Source: Xanthobacteraceae bacterium (GTDB lineage: Bacteria; Pseudomonadota; Alphaproteobacteria; Rhizobiales; Xanthobacteraceae). From it: a stretch of 17,494 bases of DNA. The translations under genes were made by a program, and so were the position numbers. Below the pieces are notes generated by a model. The model saw only the letters and a program-made list of their open reading frames with translations, was not told the origin of the DNA and did no database searches. Below are positions 1-6,750 of the stretch, one piece after another. Each line of letters opens with the position of its first letter. Position 1 is the first letter of the stretch. The stretch is from assembly GCA_030039105.1 (NCBI GenBank), contig JASHQO010000447.1, forward strand, positions 1-17,494, in the 5' to 3' direction.

Positions 1-1213
1 CGCAGGCGACCGCGTTGACCATCTTGGCGCCATCCTTGGCGATGCCACCGGCTTCATAGTCGCGGCCGACGATAAAGCCGACGATGTTTTGCAGGAACAA
101 GAGCGGCACGCGGCGCTGACAGGCGAGCTCGATGAAATGCGCGGCCTTGAGCGCGCTCTCCGAGAACAGGATGCCGTTATTGCCGAGGATGCCGACCGGA
201 ATGCCGTGGATATGGGCGAAGCCGGTGACCAACGTCGTGCCGTAAAGCGCCTTAAACTCGTCGAACTCCGAGCCGTCGATCAGGCGGGCGATCACCTCGC
301 GCACGTCGTATTGTTTCTTCAGATCGACCGGCACGATGCCGTCGAGTTCGCTGGCGTCGTATTTGGGATCGACGGATTTCTGCAACGCGACGTCGATCGA
401 GTTTTTTTTGCTATTGAGGCCGCCGACGATCTGCCGGCACAAGGCCAGCGCGTGGCGATCGTTTTCGGCCATGTAGTCGGCGACGCCGGATTTTTTGGTG
501 TGCACCTCGGCGCCGCCGAGTTCCTCGGCGCTGACCACCTCCCCGGTCGCCGCCTTCACCAGCGGCGGACCGCCGAGGAAGATGGTGCCCTGGTTGCGCA
601 CGATGATGGTCTCGTCCGACATCGCCGGCACGTAGGCGCCGCCCGCCGTGCACGAGCCCATCACCACCGCGATCTGCGGGATGCCGGCGGCCGACAGGGT
701 TGCCTGATTGTAGAAAATCCGACCGAAATGCTCGCGGTCGGGAAACACTTCGGTCTGGTGCGGCAGGTTGGCGCCGCCGGAATCGACCAGATAGACGCAC
801 GGCAGCCGGTTCTCGCGCGCGATCTCTTGGGCGCGCAAATGCTTCTTCACCGTCAGCGGATAATAGGTGCCGCCCTTGATGGTGGAATCGTTGCAGACGA
901 TCACGCATTCGCGGCCGGCGATTCGGCCGACGCCGGTGATGATGCCGGCGCCATGGATGGCGTCGTCGTACATGGCGTTGGCGGCGAGCGGCGAGAGCTC
1001 GAGGAACGGCGTGCCCGGGTCGAGCAGCGTCATCACCCGCTCGCGCGGCAATAGCTTGCCTCGCGCGAGATGACGCTCGCGGGCCTGCGGCGGACCGCCC
1101 TCGGCGGCCTTGGCGCGTTGCGCCGCAAGCTCGACGACGAGCGCCCGCATCGCCGCCTGATTGGCGCGGAATTCAGGGGACGCGACGTCGGCAGTCGTTT
1201 GGATAACGGTCAC
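1..1213 (-). CDS. mccB: Methylcrotonyl-CoA carboxylase-type carboxyltransferase (beta) subunit, partial at left edge
   Basis: This is the carboxyltransferase subunit of a biotin-dependent acyl-CoA carboxylase, which moves CO2 from carboxybiotin to an acyl-CoA. The closest match I recognise is 3-methylcrotonyl-CoA carboxylase beta of leucine breakdown in the cytosol. 404 codons are visible of the roughly 535 usual; the C-terminus lies outside the window. Recognisable blocks are ARGKLLPRERVMTLLDPG, VDSGGANLPHQTEVFPDR, MGSCTAGGAYVPAMSDE, GTIFLGGPPLVKAATGE, VVSAEELGGAEVHTKKSGV, and in the second lobe REVIARLIDGSEFDEFKA, GILGNNGILFSESA and PLLFLQNIVGFIVGRDYEA. The start is GTG at 1213, chosen because GGAGGG lies about 4 bases upstream and the reading frame fits the family N-terminus. 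An A8 run (minus strand, 402-409) keeps the frame as Ser-Lys-Lys-Asn. A hairpin covers the ribosome-binding site (see 1214-1238). The biotin carboxylase partner is not in view, so propionyl-CoA or geranyl-CoA specificity cannot be fully excluded. Confidence 0.93.
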   Translation of the reverse strand, partial: MTVIQTTADVASPEFRANQAAMRALVVELAAQRAKAAEGGPPQARERHLARGKLLPRERVMTLLDPGTPFLELSPLAANAMYDDAIHGAGIITGVGRIAGRECVIVCNDSTIKGGTYYPLTVKKHLRAQEIARENRLPCVYLVDSGGANLPHQTEVFPDREHFGRIFYNQATLSAAGIPQIAVVMGSCTAGGAYVPAMSDETIIVRNQGTIFLGGPPLVKAATGEVVSAEELGGAEVHTKKSGVADYMAENDRHALALCRQIVGGLNSKKNSIDVALQKSVDPKYDASELDGIVPVDLKKQYDVREVIARLIDGSEFDEFKALYGTTLVTGFAHIHGIPVGILGNNGILFSESALKAAHFIELACQRRVPLLFLQNIVGFIVGRDYEAGGIAKDGAKMVNAVAC

Positions 1214-1238
1214 GAATCCCTCCGTACTGAAGGGATTC
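1214..1238 (-). promoter_or_regulatory. Hairpin sequestering the ribosome-binding site of mccB
   Basis: On the minus strand the leader contains a perfect 8-bp inverted repeat: GAATCCCT (1238-1231), a 9-base loop, then AGGGATTC (1221-1214), which ends immediately before the GTG start codon at 1213. The 3' arm contains the AGGG part of the Shine-Dalgarno sequence, so a folded leader would hide the ribosome-binding site. The repeat is directly visible. A role in translational control is inference. Confidence 0.55.
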
Positions 1239-1277
1239 CACTACGCTCCGCGCGCCGGCGCAACGCCTAGGTGGGCC

Positions 1278-2249
1278 CTAGGCGCGGACTTCCTGGCGCT
1301 GAAACACCACGTACCCGATGACGAATAGCACGATGACGCCGGCGATCATCGACACCGTCTGCGGCCATACGATCAGCAGGCTTTGCATGAGCGGCAACGG
1401 CGCACCCGGAATCGAGCCGGGCTGCACCAGCGCCAGCCCGAGCGATGCCAATAGCGGCTGCTGCGTCGAGCGTACCGCGGGATCGAGCAGCACACCGACG
1501 ATCTCGGCGTACAGCGCACCCGGCGAAACGCGGGAGAACGCCTGCAAGATGCCGAGTTGGCTGAGGAGATCCGACGACGAGCTGATCGAATCCGAGATGA
1601 ACGGTATGGCGAGGTATGGCGCCAGCATCGGCCACAGGAAGGTCAAGAACAGCCACAGACCCAAGGCGACCAGCGCCGCGGTCGCCGCCGAGCGGAACAC
1701 GATCGAGAACAACAGCGCGACCGCAAGCCACACGCCGGCATAGACGATGGTCACGCCCAGCATCACGACGGCACGCGCCACCTCCTCCGCGCCCGGCGGA
1801 ATGCCCAGCAGCAGAATGCCGAGCCCGATCACCATCAGCCACAGCGCCAGCAGCATGACCGAAAGGGTCACCAGGCCGGCGAGGAATTTGCCGAACAGCA
1901 GGGCATCGCGGTAAATCGGCTGCGCCAGGATCCGCGACAGCGTGCGCTGATTGCGTTCGCTGTTGACGAGATCGAAGCCGAGGCCGATCGAGACGAGCGG
2001 CACGAAATACGACAGCACGTAGACCAGGTTTGGCACGCCTTCGGCCGAGCGGGTGAACAGCCGCAACAGCAGGAACGGATCTTCCGCGGACAGCTCGCGG
2101 ATCTGCTGAATGCCGGTATAGACGACGCAGATAGCGATCAGCACGACCAGCCATTCCATGACGACCATGCGGCCGGAGGTCAGGTTATCCGACAGTTCCT
2201 TGAGCATAACCACGCCGAGACCCTGAAAGGCCGAACCTTCACGCCGCAT
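1278..2249 (-). CDS. ABC-2 type transporter permease
   Basis: 323-residue integral membrane protein and the permease half of an ABC exporter. About six hydrophobic segments are visible: near residues 32-48, 76-95, 118-150 (a long stretch, possibly two helices), 163-185, 187-215 and 300-318. A soluble loop near 215-290 is rich in Ser, Leu and Pro. The segment FDLVNSERNQRTLSRILAQP is typical of ABC-2/NosY-like permeases, where the loop after the second helix carries a 'sEre.gTl..lLaqPi' pattern. The start at 2249 is supported by AAGGAG about 8 bases upstream and overlaps the end of the ATPase gene by 11 bases, so the two are translated together. It is the last gene of the NEW3-ATPase-permease operon. 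The substrate is unknown. The next gene downstream on the same strand (mccB) is 64 bases away and could be read through. Confidence 0.9.
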   Translation of the reverse strand: MRREGSAFQGLGVVMLKELSDNLTSGRMVVMEWLVVLIAICVVYTGIQQIRELSAEDPFLLLRLFTRSAEGVPNLVYVLSYFVPLVSIGLGFDLVNSERNQRTLSRILAQPIYRDALLFGKFLAGLVTLSVMLLALWLMVIGLGILLLGIPPGAEEVARAVVMLGVTIVYAGVWLAVALLFSIVFRSAATAALVALGLWLFLTFLWPMLAPYLAIPFISDSISSSSDLLSQLGILQAFSRVSPGALYAEIVGVLLDPAVRSTQQPLLASLGLALVQPGSIPGAPLPLMQSLLIVWPQTVSMIAGVIVLFVIGYVVFQRQEVRA

Positions 2250-3207
2250 GGCGCGCTCCTTCCTCGATCGCCTCGTCGGGCTTGCTCTCGAAATAGCGCG
2301 TGTAGATGGCGTCGAGGCTCGGCTCCTGCAGTCCGAGGAACTTCAGGCGTCCCTGCATGGCGACGACTTCGGCCGCAGCCTCCGGCCGCACGTCGCGTTC
2401 CGCCTGCAGGCGCAGCTTGCCGATGCCGGTCTTCTCGACGCCGGTAACGCCCGGAATCAGCGCCAGGCGCTCGGCAAGGCCGGCACCCTCGGCCTCGATG
2501 TCGAGCACATAACCGCCGCCGAGAATCTGACGGCCAAGCTCCGGCACCGTGCCCATCAGCGCGATCTTGCCGTTGCTGAACAGGGCGACGCGGTCGCAGA
2601 CGCTCTGCACCCGCTCGAGCAGATGCGAGGACAACAGCACCGAGACGCCTTCGGCCTTGAAGCCGCGGATGATGCCGAGCAGTTCGGCAGTCGCATGCGG
2701 GTCGAGCCCCGACGTCGGCTCGTCGAGAATGGCGATCTGGGCACCCTTCATCAGGATTTCGGCGAGGCCGAGCCGCTGCCGCATGCCGCGCGAGAAGGTG
2801 GCGACGCGCTTGTCGGCAAACTCCAAGAGCTCGACCCGCCTGAGCGCGTCGGCGATGCGCTTCTCGCGCTCGGCGTGGCGGAAGCCGATCAGCCGCGCCG
2901 TGTAGCGCAGATTGTCCGCCACGGTAAGCGCATCATAGAAGCCGACCGTATCGGGCAGATAGCCGACGCGCCGCTTCACCGAAAGCGGCTCGCGCGCCGG
3001 ATCGAAGCCGAGCACACTCACTTCGCCGCTGCTGATGTCGGTCAAGCCGAGCATCATCAGGATGGTGGTGGTCTTGCCGGCCCCGTTGGGGCCAAGCAGG
3101 CCGAAAATCTCGCCACGCCCGACGCTGAACGAGATGTGGTCGACCGCAACCGCCTTGCCATAGATCTTGGTGAGGCCCTTGGCCTCGATGACGGCATCCT
3201 CGCTCAT
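2239..3207 (-). CDS. ABC transporter ATP-binding protein
   Basis: 322-residue cytoplasmic ATPase that powers the neighbouring ABC-2 permease. Walker A is GPNGAGKT at residues 39-46, the signature is FSRGMRQR at 138-145, Walker B is IAILDEPTSGLDP from 158, and the switch His is H195 in LLSSHLL. The Q-loop region reads GYLPDTVGFYDALT, with no Gln, as in many ABC-2-associated ATPases. After about residue 220 comes a C-terminal extension of about 100 residues. The start at 3207 was chosen over an upstream ATG at 3285 because it gives the usual short N-terminus and overlaps the stop of the NEW3 gene as ATGA (3204-3207), a sign of translational coupling. A 372-residue open frame on the opposite strand is a GC shadow of this gene. 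Confidence 0.96.
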   Translation of the reverse strand: MSEDAVIEAKGLTKIYGKAVAVDHISFSVGRGEIFGLLGPNGAGKTTTILMMLGLTDISSGEVSVLGFDPAREPLSVKRRVGYLPDTVGFYDALTVADNLRYTARLIGFRHAEREKRIADALRRVELLEFADKRVATFSRGMRQRLGLAEILMKGAQIAILDEPTSGLDPHATAELLGIIRGFKAEGVSVLLSSHLLERVQSVCDRVALFSNGKIALMGTVPELGRQILGGGYVLDIEAEGAGLAERLALIPGVTGVEKTGIGKLRLQAERDVRPEAAAEVVAMQGRLKFLGLQEPSLDAIYTRYFESKPDEAIEEGARHAA

Positions 3208-4370
3208 CGCCGGCCGAACCTGGCCACCGCGCCGACCATGACGAGCAGCGCCACACCGATGATGCCGATGCCGGCAATGCCCCACATCGTGGACGTGGTC
3301 ACCGTGACGCGGAAGGTGCTGGAGGCCGATTCACCGCGCGCCGACGCGCGGATCGTCGTCATATAGTCGCCAGCGATCGCCTTGTCGGTCGGCGTGATCA
3401 GCGCCTGCACTTCCTTGTTGTCGTTCGGCGCGATGCGATCGACCGATTTCGGATCGAAGGTGACCTTCCAGCCGCTCGGCGCCGAGCCGTTGAGCTGGAT
3501 GTCTTCGGCAGGCGCCGTGCCGGTATTGGTGACGACGATCGGCACCGTCGTCTCCTTGCCGGCCGCCGCGCGTGCCGAGAGCAGGCCGTCGCGGCTGGAG
3601 ATATCGAGCTTCGGCTGGCCGGTGATGGTCAGGCCGAGATCGGTGGTAGCGGAAGCATCCTCCGCCGAAATGCGCGCGGTGACCTTATAGTCGCCGGCCG
3701 CCGCCGTATTGGGCGGCGTCACCTTGAGCTTCACGTCCTTGGTCTGGCCGGCATCGACCGGCACCGCGTTGAGCTCCTGGCTGCCGTACTGCTCGGTAAA
3801 GGTGGCGTCGAAGTTCTGCGGCGCCTGCGCGGCAAGGCTGATGGTCAGCTTCTTGCCGCTGTCATTCTTGATGCTGAGCTGATACTCGAAGCTCGACTTT
3901 ACCGTGCCGCGGAGCTGCGGCAGTTGTGGCGTCACCGTGAGCTTGGCCGGCAGATCCTTGGCGAGCGTCACCGCGATCGGTAGCTGCAGCGTAGTCGAGC
4001 TGCCGGCGGCAGCGACGGTCAGCGTCTGCGTGCCCATCGCCGCGTCCTTCGGCACGTCGAGGCGGAGCGACAGCGCCACGCTGGAATTGGTCGCGGGCAT
4101 CGCGGCGGCGACCGGCTGCCCGCCGCCGAGCAACGTCGCCGTCCAACCCGCCGGCACGCCGGACACCGATAGCGCCAGCCGTTCCGGCGCTATGTCGTAG
4201 TTCTGCAGCCGCAAGCTGAGCGTCGAGGTCTCGCCCGGCCGTACCGTCACGGCAGGATAGTCGCTCATCAGGTACAGGCCCTTGACGTCTTTCGGCGCAT
4301 CGTCGGCCCTCACGGCCGGCGCAAGAACAACCGTAAAAGCGGCAAGGGCGGCGATAAATCCATATCGCAT
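3204..4370 (-). CDS. Secreted, membrane-anchored NEW3-domain protein of an ABC exporter operon
   Basis: 388-residue exported protein. Residues 1-22 form a signal peptide with cleavage likely after Val-Arg-Ala. The body consists of repeated immunoglobulin-like beta domains of the NEW3/NPCBM-associated type (COG1470-like): one near 38-135, one near 140-245 and one near 250-355. Each has the pattern of a Gly-rich Pro-Gly turn, 'NTGTAPAEDIQLNGSAPSGW', and an 'AAAGDYKVTARISAED'-type end strand. A hydrophobic helix near 364-382 followed by RFGRR anchors the C-terminus with the body outside the cytoplasm. It is the first gene of the operon and overlaps the ATPase gene by four bases. GGGAG about 9 bases before the ATG supports the start. 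The trio order is known from other bacteria. The function is unknown; it could be an accessory or substrate-presenting subunit. Confidence 0.88.
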   Translation of the reverse strand: MRYGFIAALAAFTVVLAPAVRADDAPKDVKGLYLMSDYPAVTVRPGETSTLSLRLQNYDIAPERLALSVSGVPAGWTATLLGGGQPVAAAMPATNSSVALSLRLDVPKDAAMGTQTLTVAAAGSSTTLQLPIAVTLAKDLPAKLTVTPQLPQLRGTVKSSFEYQLSIKNDSGKKLTISLAAQAPQNFDATFTEQYGSQELNAVPVDAGQTKDVKLKVTPPNTAAAGDYKVTARISAEDASATTDLGLTITGQPKLDISSRDGLLSARAAAGKETTVPIVVTNTGTAPAEDIQLNGSAPSGWKVTFDPKSVDRIAPNDNKEVQALITPTDKAIAGDYMTTIRASARGESASSTFRVTVTTSTMWGIAGIGIIGVALLVMVGAVARFGRR

Positions 4371-4557
4371 TGCTGTCAGCTCCCGTACAGGAAATGGTTT
4401 GGCGTGCCCCTACCCCGACAAGCTCGAAACGAGCTTGCGCGAGGAGACGGGCATTGTCGGCGTAATCGTGACAAAATCATGCAGACAGCAGCCTATTTGG
4501 CAAGGGCCAGACGAAAAGTCCTGCGGTAGAGAGACGCAGCTAAGGTAGTATGCGCCC
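4371..4557. promoter_or_regulatory. Divergent promoter region between the NEW3 operon and the NUDIX gene
   Basis: 187 bases with no gene separate two divergent transcription units, so both promoters should lie here. I see no convincing -35/-10 pair for either direction. The region holds a perfect inverted repeat (4419-4437) and, around 4454-4475, a shorter TTGTC/GACAA pair with a 12-base spacer. Confidence 0.5.
4419..4437. repeat. Perfect 8-bp inverted repeat with 3-base spacer
   Basis: CAAGCTCG (4419-4426), AAA, CGAGCTTG (4430-4437). It lies 49 bases upstream of the NEW3 start codon and has no T-run after it on either strand, so it is not a standard terminator. It may be a protein-binding operator or a hairpin in the operon's leader. 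The repeat is certain; its role is inferred. Confidence 0.6.
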
Positions 4558-5025
4558 ATGGGCCGCAGCAAAGAAATCAGCGCCGGACTTTTGGTCTTTC
4601 GCCGCAAGGGCGCGATCGAAGTGCTGCTCGCCCATCCGGGCGGGCCGTTCTGGGCCAAAAAGGACGATGGCATATGGACAATTCCAAAGGGTCTCGTCGC
4701 GCCCGGCGAAGATCTCGTCGGCGCGGCGGAGCGCGAATTCGCCGAAGAAACCAACCTGAACGCTCACTCGAGCGAAGCATTTGCGCTCGCGCCGGTTAAC
4801 CAAAAGAGCGGAAAGATGGTGCACGCCTTCGCCGTCGAAGCGGATTTCGACCTTAACGCGTTCGCCAGCAACACGTTCGAAATCGAGTGGCCGCCCAAAT
4901 CCGGCACGCGACAGCACTTCCCGGAGATCGACCGTATCGCCTATTTCGCGCTGCCGGCGGCCAAAACAAAAATTATCGCTTATCAATTGCCGCTATTGAA
5001 TGAGCTTAAAGCGCGGCTCGGCTGA
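4558..5025 (+). CDS. NUDIX hydrolase (COG4119-type predicted NTP pyrophosphohydrolase)
   Basis: 155-residue cytosolic hydrolase expected to cleave a nucleoside diphosphate linked to another group, using Mg2+ or Mn2+. The NUDIX box runs from G45 to L67: G45-x5-E51-x7-R59-E60-F-A-E63-E64-T-N-L. All metal-binding Glu residues are present, but the Gly near the end of the consensus is Asn here. The N-terminal part SAGLLVFRR and the block HPGGPFWAKKDDGIWTIPKG are characteristic of the COG4119 group. The physiological substrate cannot be told from sequence. The start ATG at 4558 has only a distant AAGG (about 12 bases upstream). The gene ends one base before the end of the convergent GST gene. Confidence 0.9.
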   Translation: MGRSKEISAGLLVFRRKGAIEVLLAHPGGPFWAKKDDGIWTIPKGLVAPGEDLVGAAEREFAEETNLNAHSSEAFALAPVNQKSGKMVHAFAVEADFDLNAFASNTFEIEWPPKSGTRQHFPEIDRIAYFALPAAKTKIIAYQLPLLNELKARLG

Positions 5026-5026
5026 T

Positions 5027-5695
5027 CTACTCCCGCAGCACCTGCGGCCAATCGACCTCATCGTGCGGCAGCACCCAAGTCTCACGCCGCGCTGCGTCGC
5101 GCCATTCACGCCACGCCGGCAGCGCCATCATCGCATCCATGTAAGCGCGTGCCGAAGCGCTCACTTCGACCGCATAGGTGTGAAAGCGCCAGACGACCGG
5201 CGCATACATCGCGTCCGCGGCGCCGAACGCGCCGAACAGGAATGGCCCACCGGAATGCGCACGGCAATCGCTCCAGATCGTATCGATGCGCGTCACGTCG
5301 GCTTTCGCACCGTCGTCCAGGGCGCGCGATTTTACTGGCCGCCAAACGTTCATCGGCAGGTGCCGTCGCAGCGACTGGAAGCCGGCGTGCATCTCGGACG
5401 AGATGGCACGGGCATCGGCCCGTGCGGCAGCATCCCTCGGCCACAAACCGGCGGCGGGAAATTTCTCCGCCAGATATTCCAGAATCGCGAGCGACTCCCA
5501 GATGTGTGTCACGCCGTCGATCAGCACCGGCACCCTGCCGGCGCCGCTCACCGCCAGCACTCTCGCCTTGAAGTCCTTGGCCTCGAGCGAGATGACGGTT
5601 TCTTCGAACGCGATACCCGCTACCTTCATGGCGAGCCACGGCCGGAACGACCAGGACGAATAGTTCTTGTTGCCGATGACCAGATGCAAGCTCAT
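5027..5695 (-). CDS. Glutathione S-transferase family protein
   Basis: 222-residue cytosolic protein. The N-terminal thioredoxin-like domain (about 1-80) starts LVIGNKNYSSWSFRPWLAMK, where the Ser cluster holds the likely catalytic Ser. It continues to the cis-Pro strand GRVPVLIDG and the glutathione-binding ESLAILEYLAEKFP. The remainder is the all-helical C-terminal domain. The family conjugates glutathione to electrophiles or acts in isomerisation; the specific substrate is not evident. The start at 5695 leaves only a weak GCGGC before the ATG. The right arm of a large inverted repeat, as read on this strand, ends five bases before the ATG, so initiation may be affected by that structure. 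It is divergent from the DUF599 gene. Confidence 0.92.
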   Translation of the reverse strand: MSLHLVIGNKNYSSWSFRPWLAMKVAGIAFEETVISLEAKDFKARVLAVSGAGRVPVLIDGVTHIWESLAILEYLAEKFPAAGLWPRDAAARADARAISSEMHAGFQSLRRHLPMNVWRPVKSRALDDGAKADVTRIDTIWSDCRAHSGGPFLFGAFGAADAMYAPVVWRFHTYAVEVSASARAYMDAMMALPAWREWRDAARRETWVLPHDEVDWPQVLRE

Positions 5696-5700
5696 GCCGC

Positions 5701-5744
5701 TTTTGTAACCCGGATTTTGCTTTGCCGAAATCCCGGCTACAAAA
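5701..5744. repeat. Long imperfect palindrome (REP-like) in a divergent intergenic gap
   Basis: Two 17-base arms, 5701-5717 and 5728-5744, pair at 15 of 17 positions (mismatches at 5708/5737 and 5711/5734) around a 10-base loop. It fills most of the 65-base gap between the GST and DUF599 start codons. The GTAACCCGGAT / ATCCCGGCTAC layout resembles dispersed 'TAGCCCGGAT...ATCCGGGCTA' palindromes that I recall from other proteobacterial genomes, but only one copy is in this window. It could instead be an operator shared by the two genes, or a leader hairpin. Confidence 0.65.
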
Positions 5745-5760
5745 GTGTCAAGGAAACGCC

Positions 5761-6444
5761 ATGCCCTTGTTCTCGACCGCCGACCTGATTGCGCTGGTGT
5801 GGTTTGTCGCCGCCTGGCTCGGCTATTCCGTGATCGTCGAGATGACGCCGCGCGGCCAGAGCGGGCTCAACGGCCTGATGCACCGCTATCGCGGGCTGTG
5901 GATGCAGCGCATGCTGGCGCGCGACGCGCGCATGATGGACGGCCAGGTCATCGCCTCGCTGCAGAACGGCACCGCATTCTTCGCCTCGACTTCGCTGATC
6001 GCACTCGGCGGCACGGTGACGCTGTTTCACTCGACGTCGGACATGCTGACCGTGGTCGCCGCGTTGCCGCTGGGCGCGACGGTGACCCACCTGCAGTGGG
6101 AAGTGAAGGTCATCGGATTGATGGTTATCTTCATCTACGCGTTCTTCAAGTTCGGCTGGGCGTATCGGCTCTACAATTACGTGGCCATCATGGTCGGCGC
6201 CGCGCCGCCGGCCGCGGAAAAGGATACGCCTGAGGCGCAGGAATATGCCCGCATCACTGCGGAAATCATCACCGACGCCGGCAGGCATTTCAATCGCGGC
6301 CAGCGCGCGTTCTTCTTCGCGCTCGGTTATCTGGGCTGGTTTATCGGGCCGCTGCCGCTGATCGCGACCACCGCGGGCATTGTCGTGGTGATGTGGCGGC
6401 GGCAATTTGCGTCGCAATCGCGCGCTGCCGTCAGCGGTCCATGA
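5761..6444 (+). CDS. DUF599 family membrane protein
   Basis: 227-residue integral membrane protein of the DUF599 family (function unknown). Hydrophobic helices are visible near residues 7-27, 70-90, 114-134 and 184-211. Family features include the N-terminal RYRGLWMQRMLARDARMMD block, NGTAFFASTSLIALGG, FFKFGWAYRLYNY and HFNRGQRAFFFALGYLGW. The start at 5761 was preferred to an in-frame upstream ATG (5722) because AAGGA lies about 8 bases before it and the hydrophobic N-terminus then begins properly. The upstream ATG would lie inside the palindrome. The end is convergent with the small membrane protein gene (11-base gap). No functional claim can be made. Confidence 0.88.
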   Translation: MPLFSTADLIALVWFVAAWLGYSVIVEMTPRGQSGLNGLMHRYRGLWMQRMLARDARMMDGQVIASLQNGTAFFASTSLIALGGTVTLFHSTSDMLTVVAALPLGATVTHLQWEVKVIGLMVIFIYAFFKFGWAYRLYNYVAIMVGAAPPAAEKDTPEAQEYARITAEIITDAGRHFNRGQRAFFFALGYLGWFIGPLPLIATTAGIVVVMWRRQFASQSRAAVSGP

Positions 6445-6455
6445 GTCGACGCCGA

Positions 6456-6614
6456 TCAGACAATGCCGGTCACGACCGCGACAAATGAAACGAACAGAAC
6501 TGCCGACGCCGCGAACAGCACCGCAAGCGCGGTCTCGACCCAGGCGGTCGATCGCTTGGCGGGCGCGGGTTGGATCGTCTCGCCGTCGAGCGTCGCAGGC
6601 ATATTGATGGACAT
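6456..6614 (-). CDS. Small single-pass membrane protein, hypothetical (52 aa)
   Basis: 52 residues: a polar N-terminus (MSINMPATLDGETIQPAPAK) followed by one strongly hydrophobic helix, about residues 26-50 (VETALAVLFAASAVLFVSFV), which ends almost at the C-terminus. This start was chosen over an upstream ATG at 6662 because AAGGGAG sits about 6 bases upstream and the longer version would translate a hairpin region. I do not recognise a named family. It lies 136 bases downstream of ydcF on the same strand, with a hairpin in between, so it could be a separate unit or a processed tail of that operon. Clear Shine-Dalgarno and a sensible topology make it likely to be real. Confidence 0.68.
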   Translation of the reverse strand: MSINMPATLDGETIQPAPAKRSTAWVETALAVLFAASAVLFVSFVAVVTGIV

Positions 6615-6632
6615 GATCGCTCCCTTTCCCCG

Positions 6633-6652
6633 GGGACCGGCGGCACGGTCCC
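6633..6652 (-). repeat. 7-bp hairpin in the leader of the small membrane protein gene
   Basis: GGGACCG (6633-6639), a 6-base loop, and CGGTCCC (6646-6652) form a perfect stem. As read on the minus strand it stands between the ydcF stop and the Shine-Dalgarno of the 52-residue gene. No U-run follows, so it is not an ordinary intrinsic terminator. It could be an mRNA-stabilising or processing structure. Confidence 0.5.
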
Positions 6653-6678
6653 TGAGTCGCACATCCCCGCACCAAGCT

Positions 6679-6747
6679 ATCGGCGCGCGGATGAACGATT
6701 GGTAAAGGGGAGCCGCGGCTGGTTGCGCCCATCGGATCGGCGCGCGG
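6679..6747. repeat. Pair of 12-bp direct repeats
   Basis: ATCGGCGCGCGG occurs at 6679-6690 and again at 6736-6747, 57 bases apart start to start, both in the gap between ydcF and the small membrane protein gene. A paired binding site is possible, but GC-rich 12-mers also recur by chance. Confidence 0.35.
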
Positions 6748-6750
6748 CCA

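Noticed and set aside
411..908. Possible frameshift in the carboxyltransferase at the A8 run
   Set aside because: An open frame ending at 411 suggested a break, but the correct frame passes through the run without a stop and matches the family on both sides.
89..1054. 321-codon open frame on the plus strand
   Set aside because: It is antisense to the carboxyltransferase, which reads as a clear family member from 1213 to the left edge. The frame shows low-complexity composition only.
2248..3366. 372-codon open frame on the plus strand
   Set aside because: It lies opposite the ABC ATPase gene, whose Walker and signature motifs are unmistakable. The translation is rich in Ala, Arg, Asp and His with no recognisable domain, as expected of the shadow of a GC-rich gene.
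4282..4548. 88-codon plus-strand frame spanning the start of the NEW3 gene
   Set aside because: Its first third is antisense to the signal peptide region of a well-supported gene, and there is no ribosome-binding site before its ATG.
5746..5751. TTGACA hexamer on the minus strand upstream of GST
   Set aside because: No -10-like hexamer occurs 15 to 19 bases downstream on that strand, so I do not call it a promoter.
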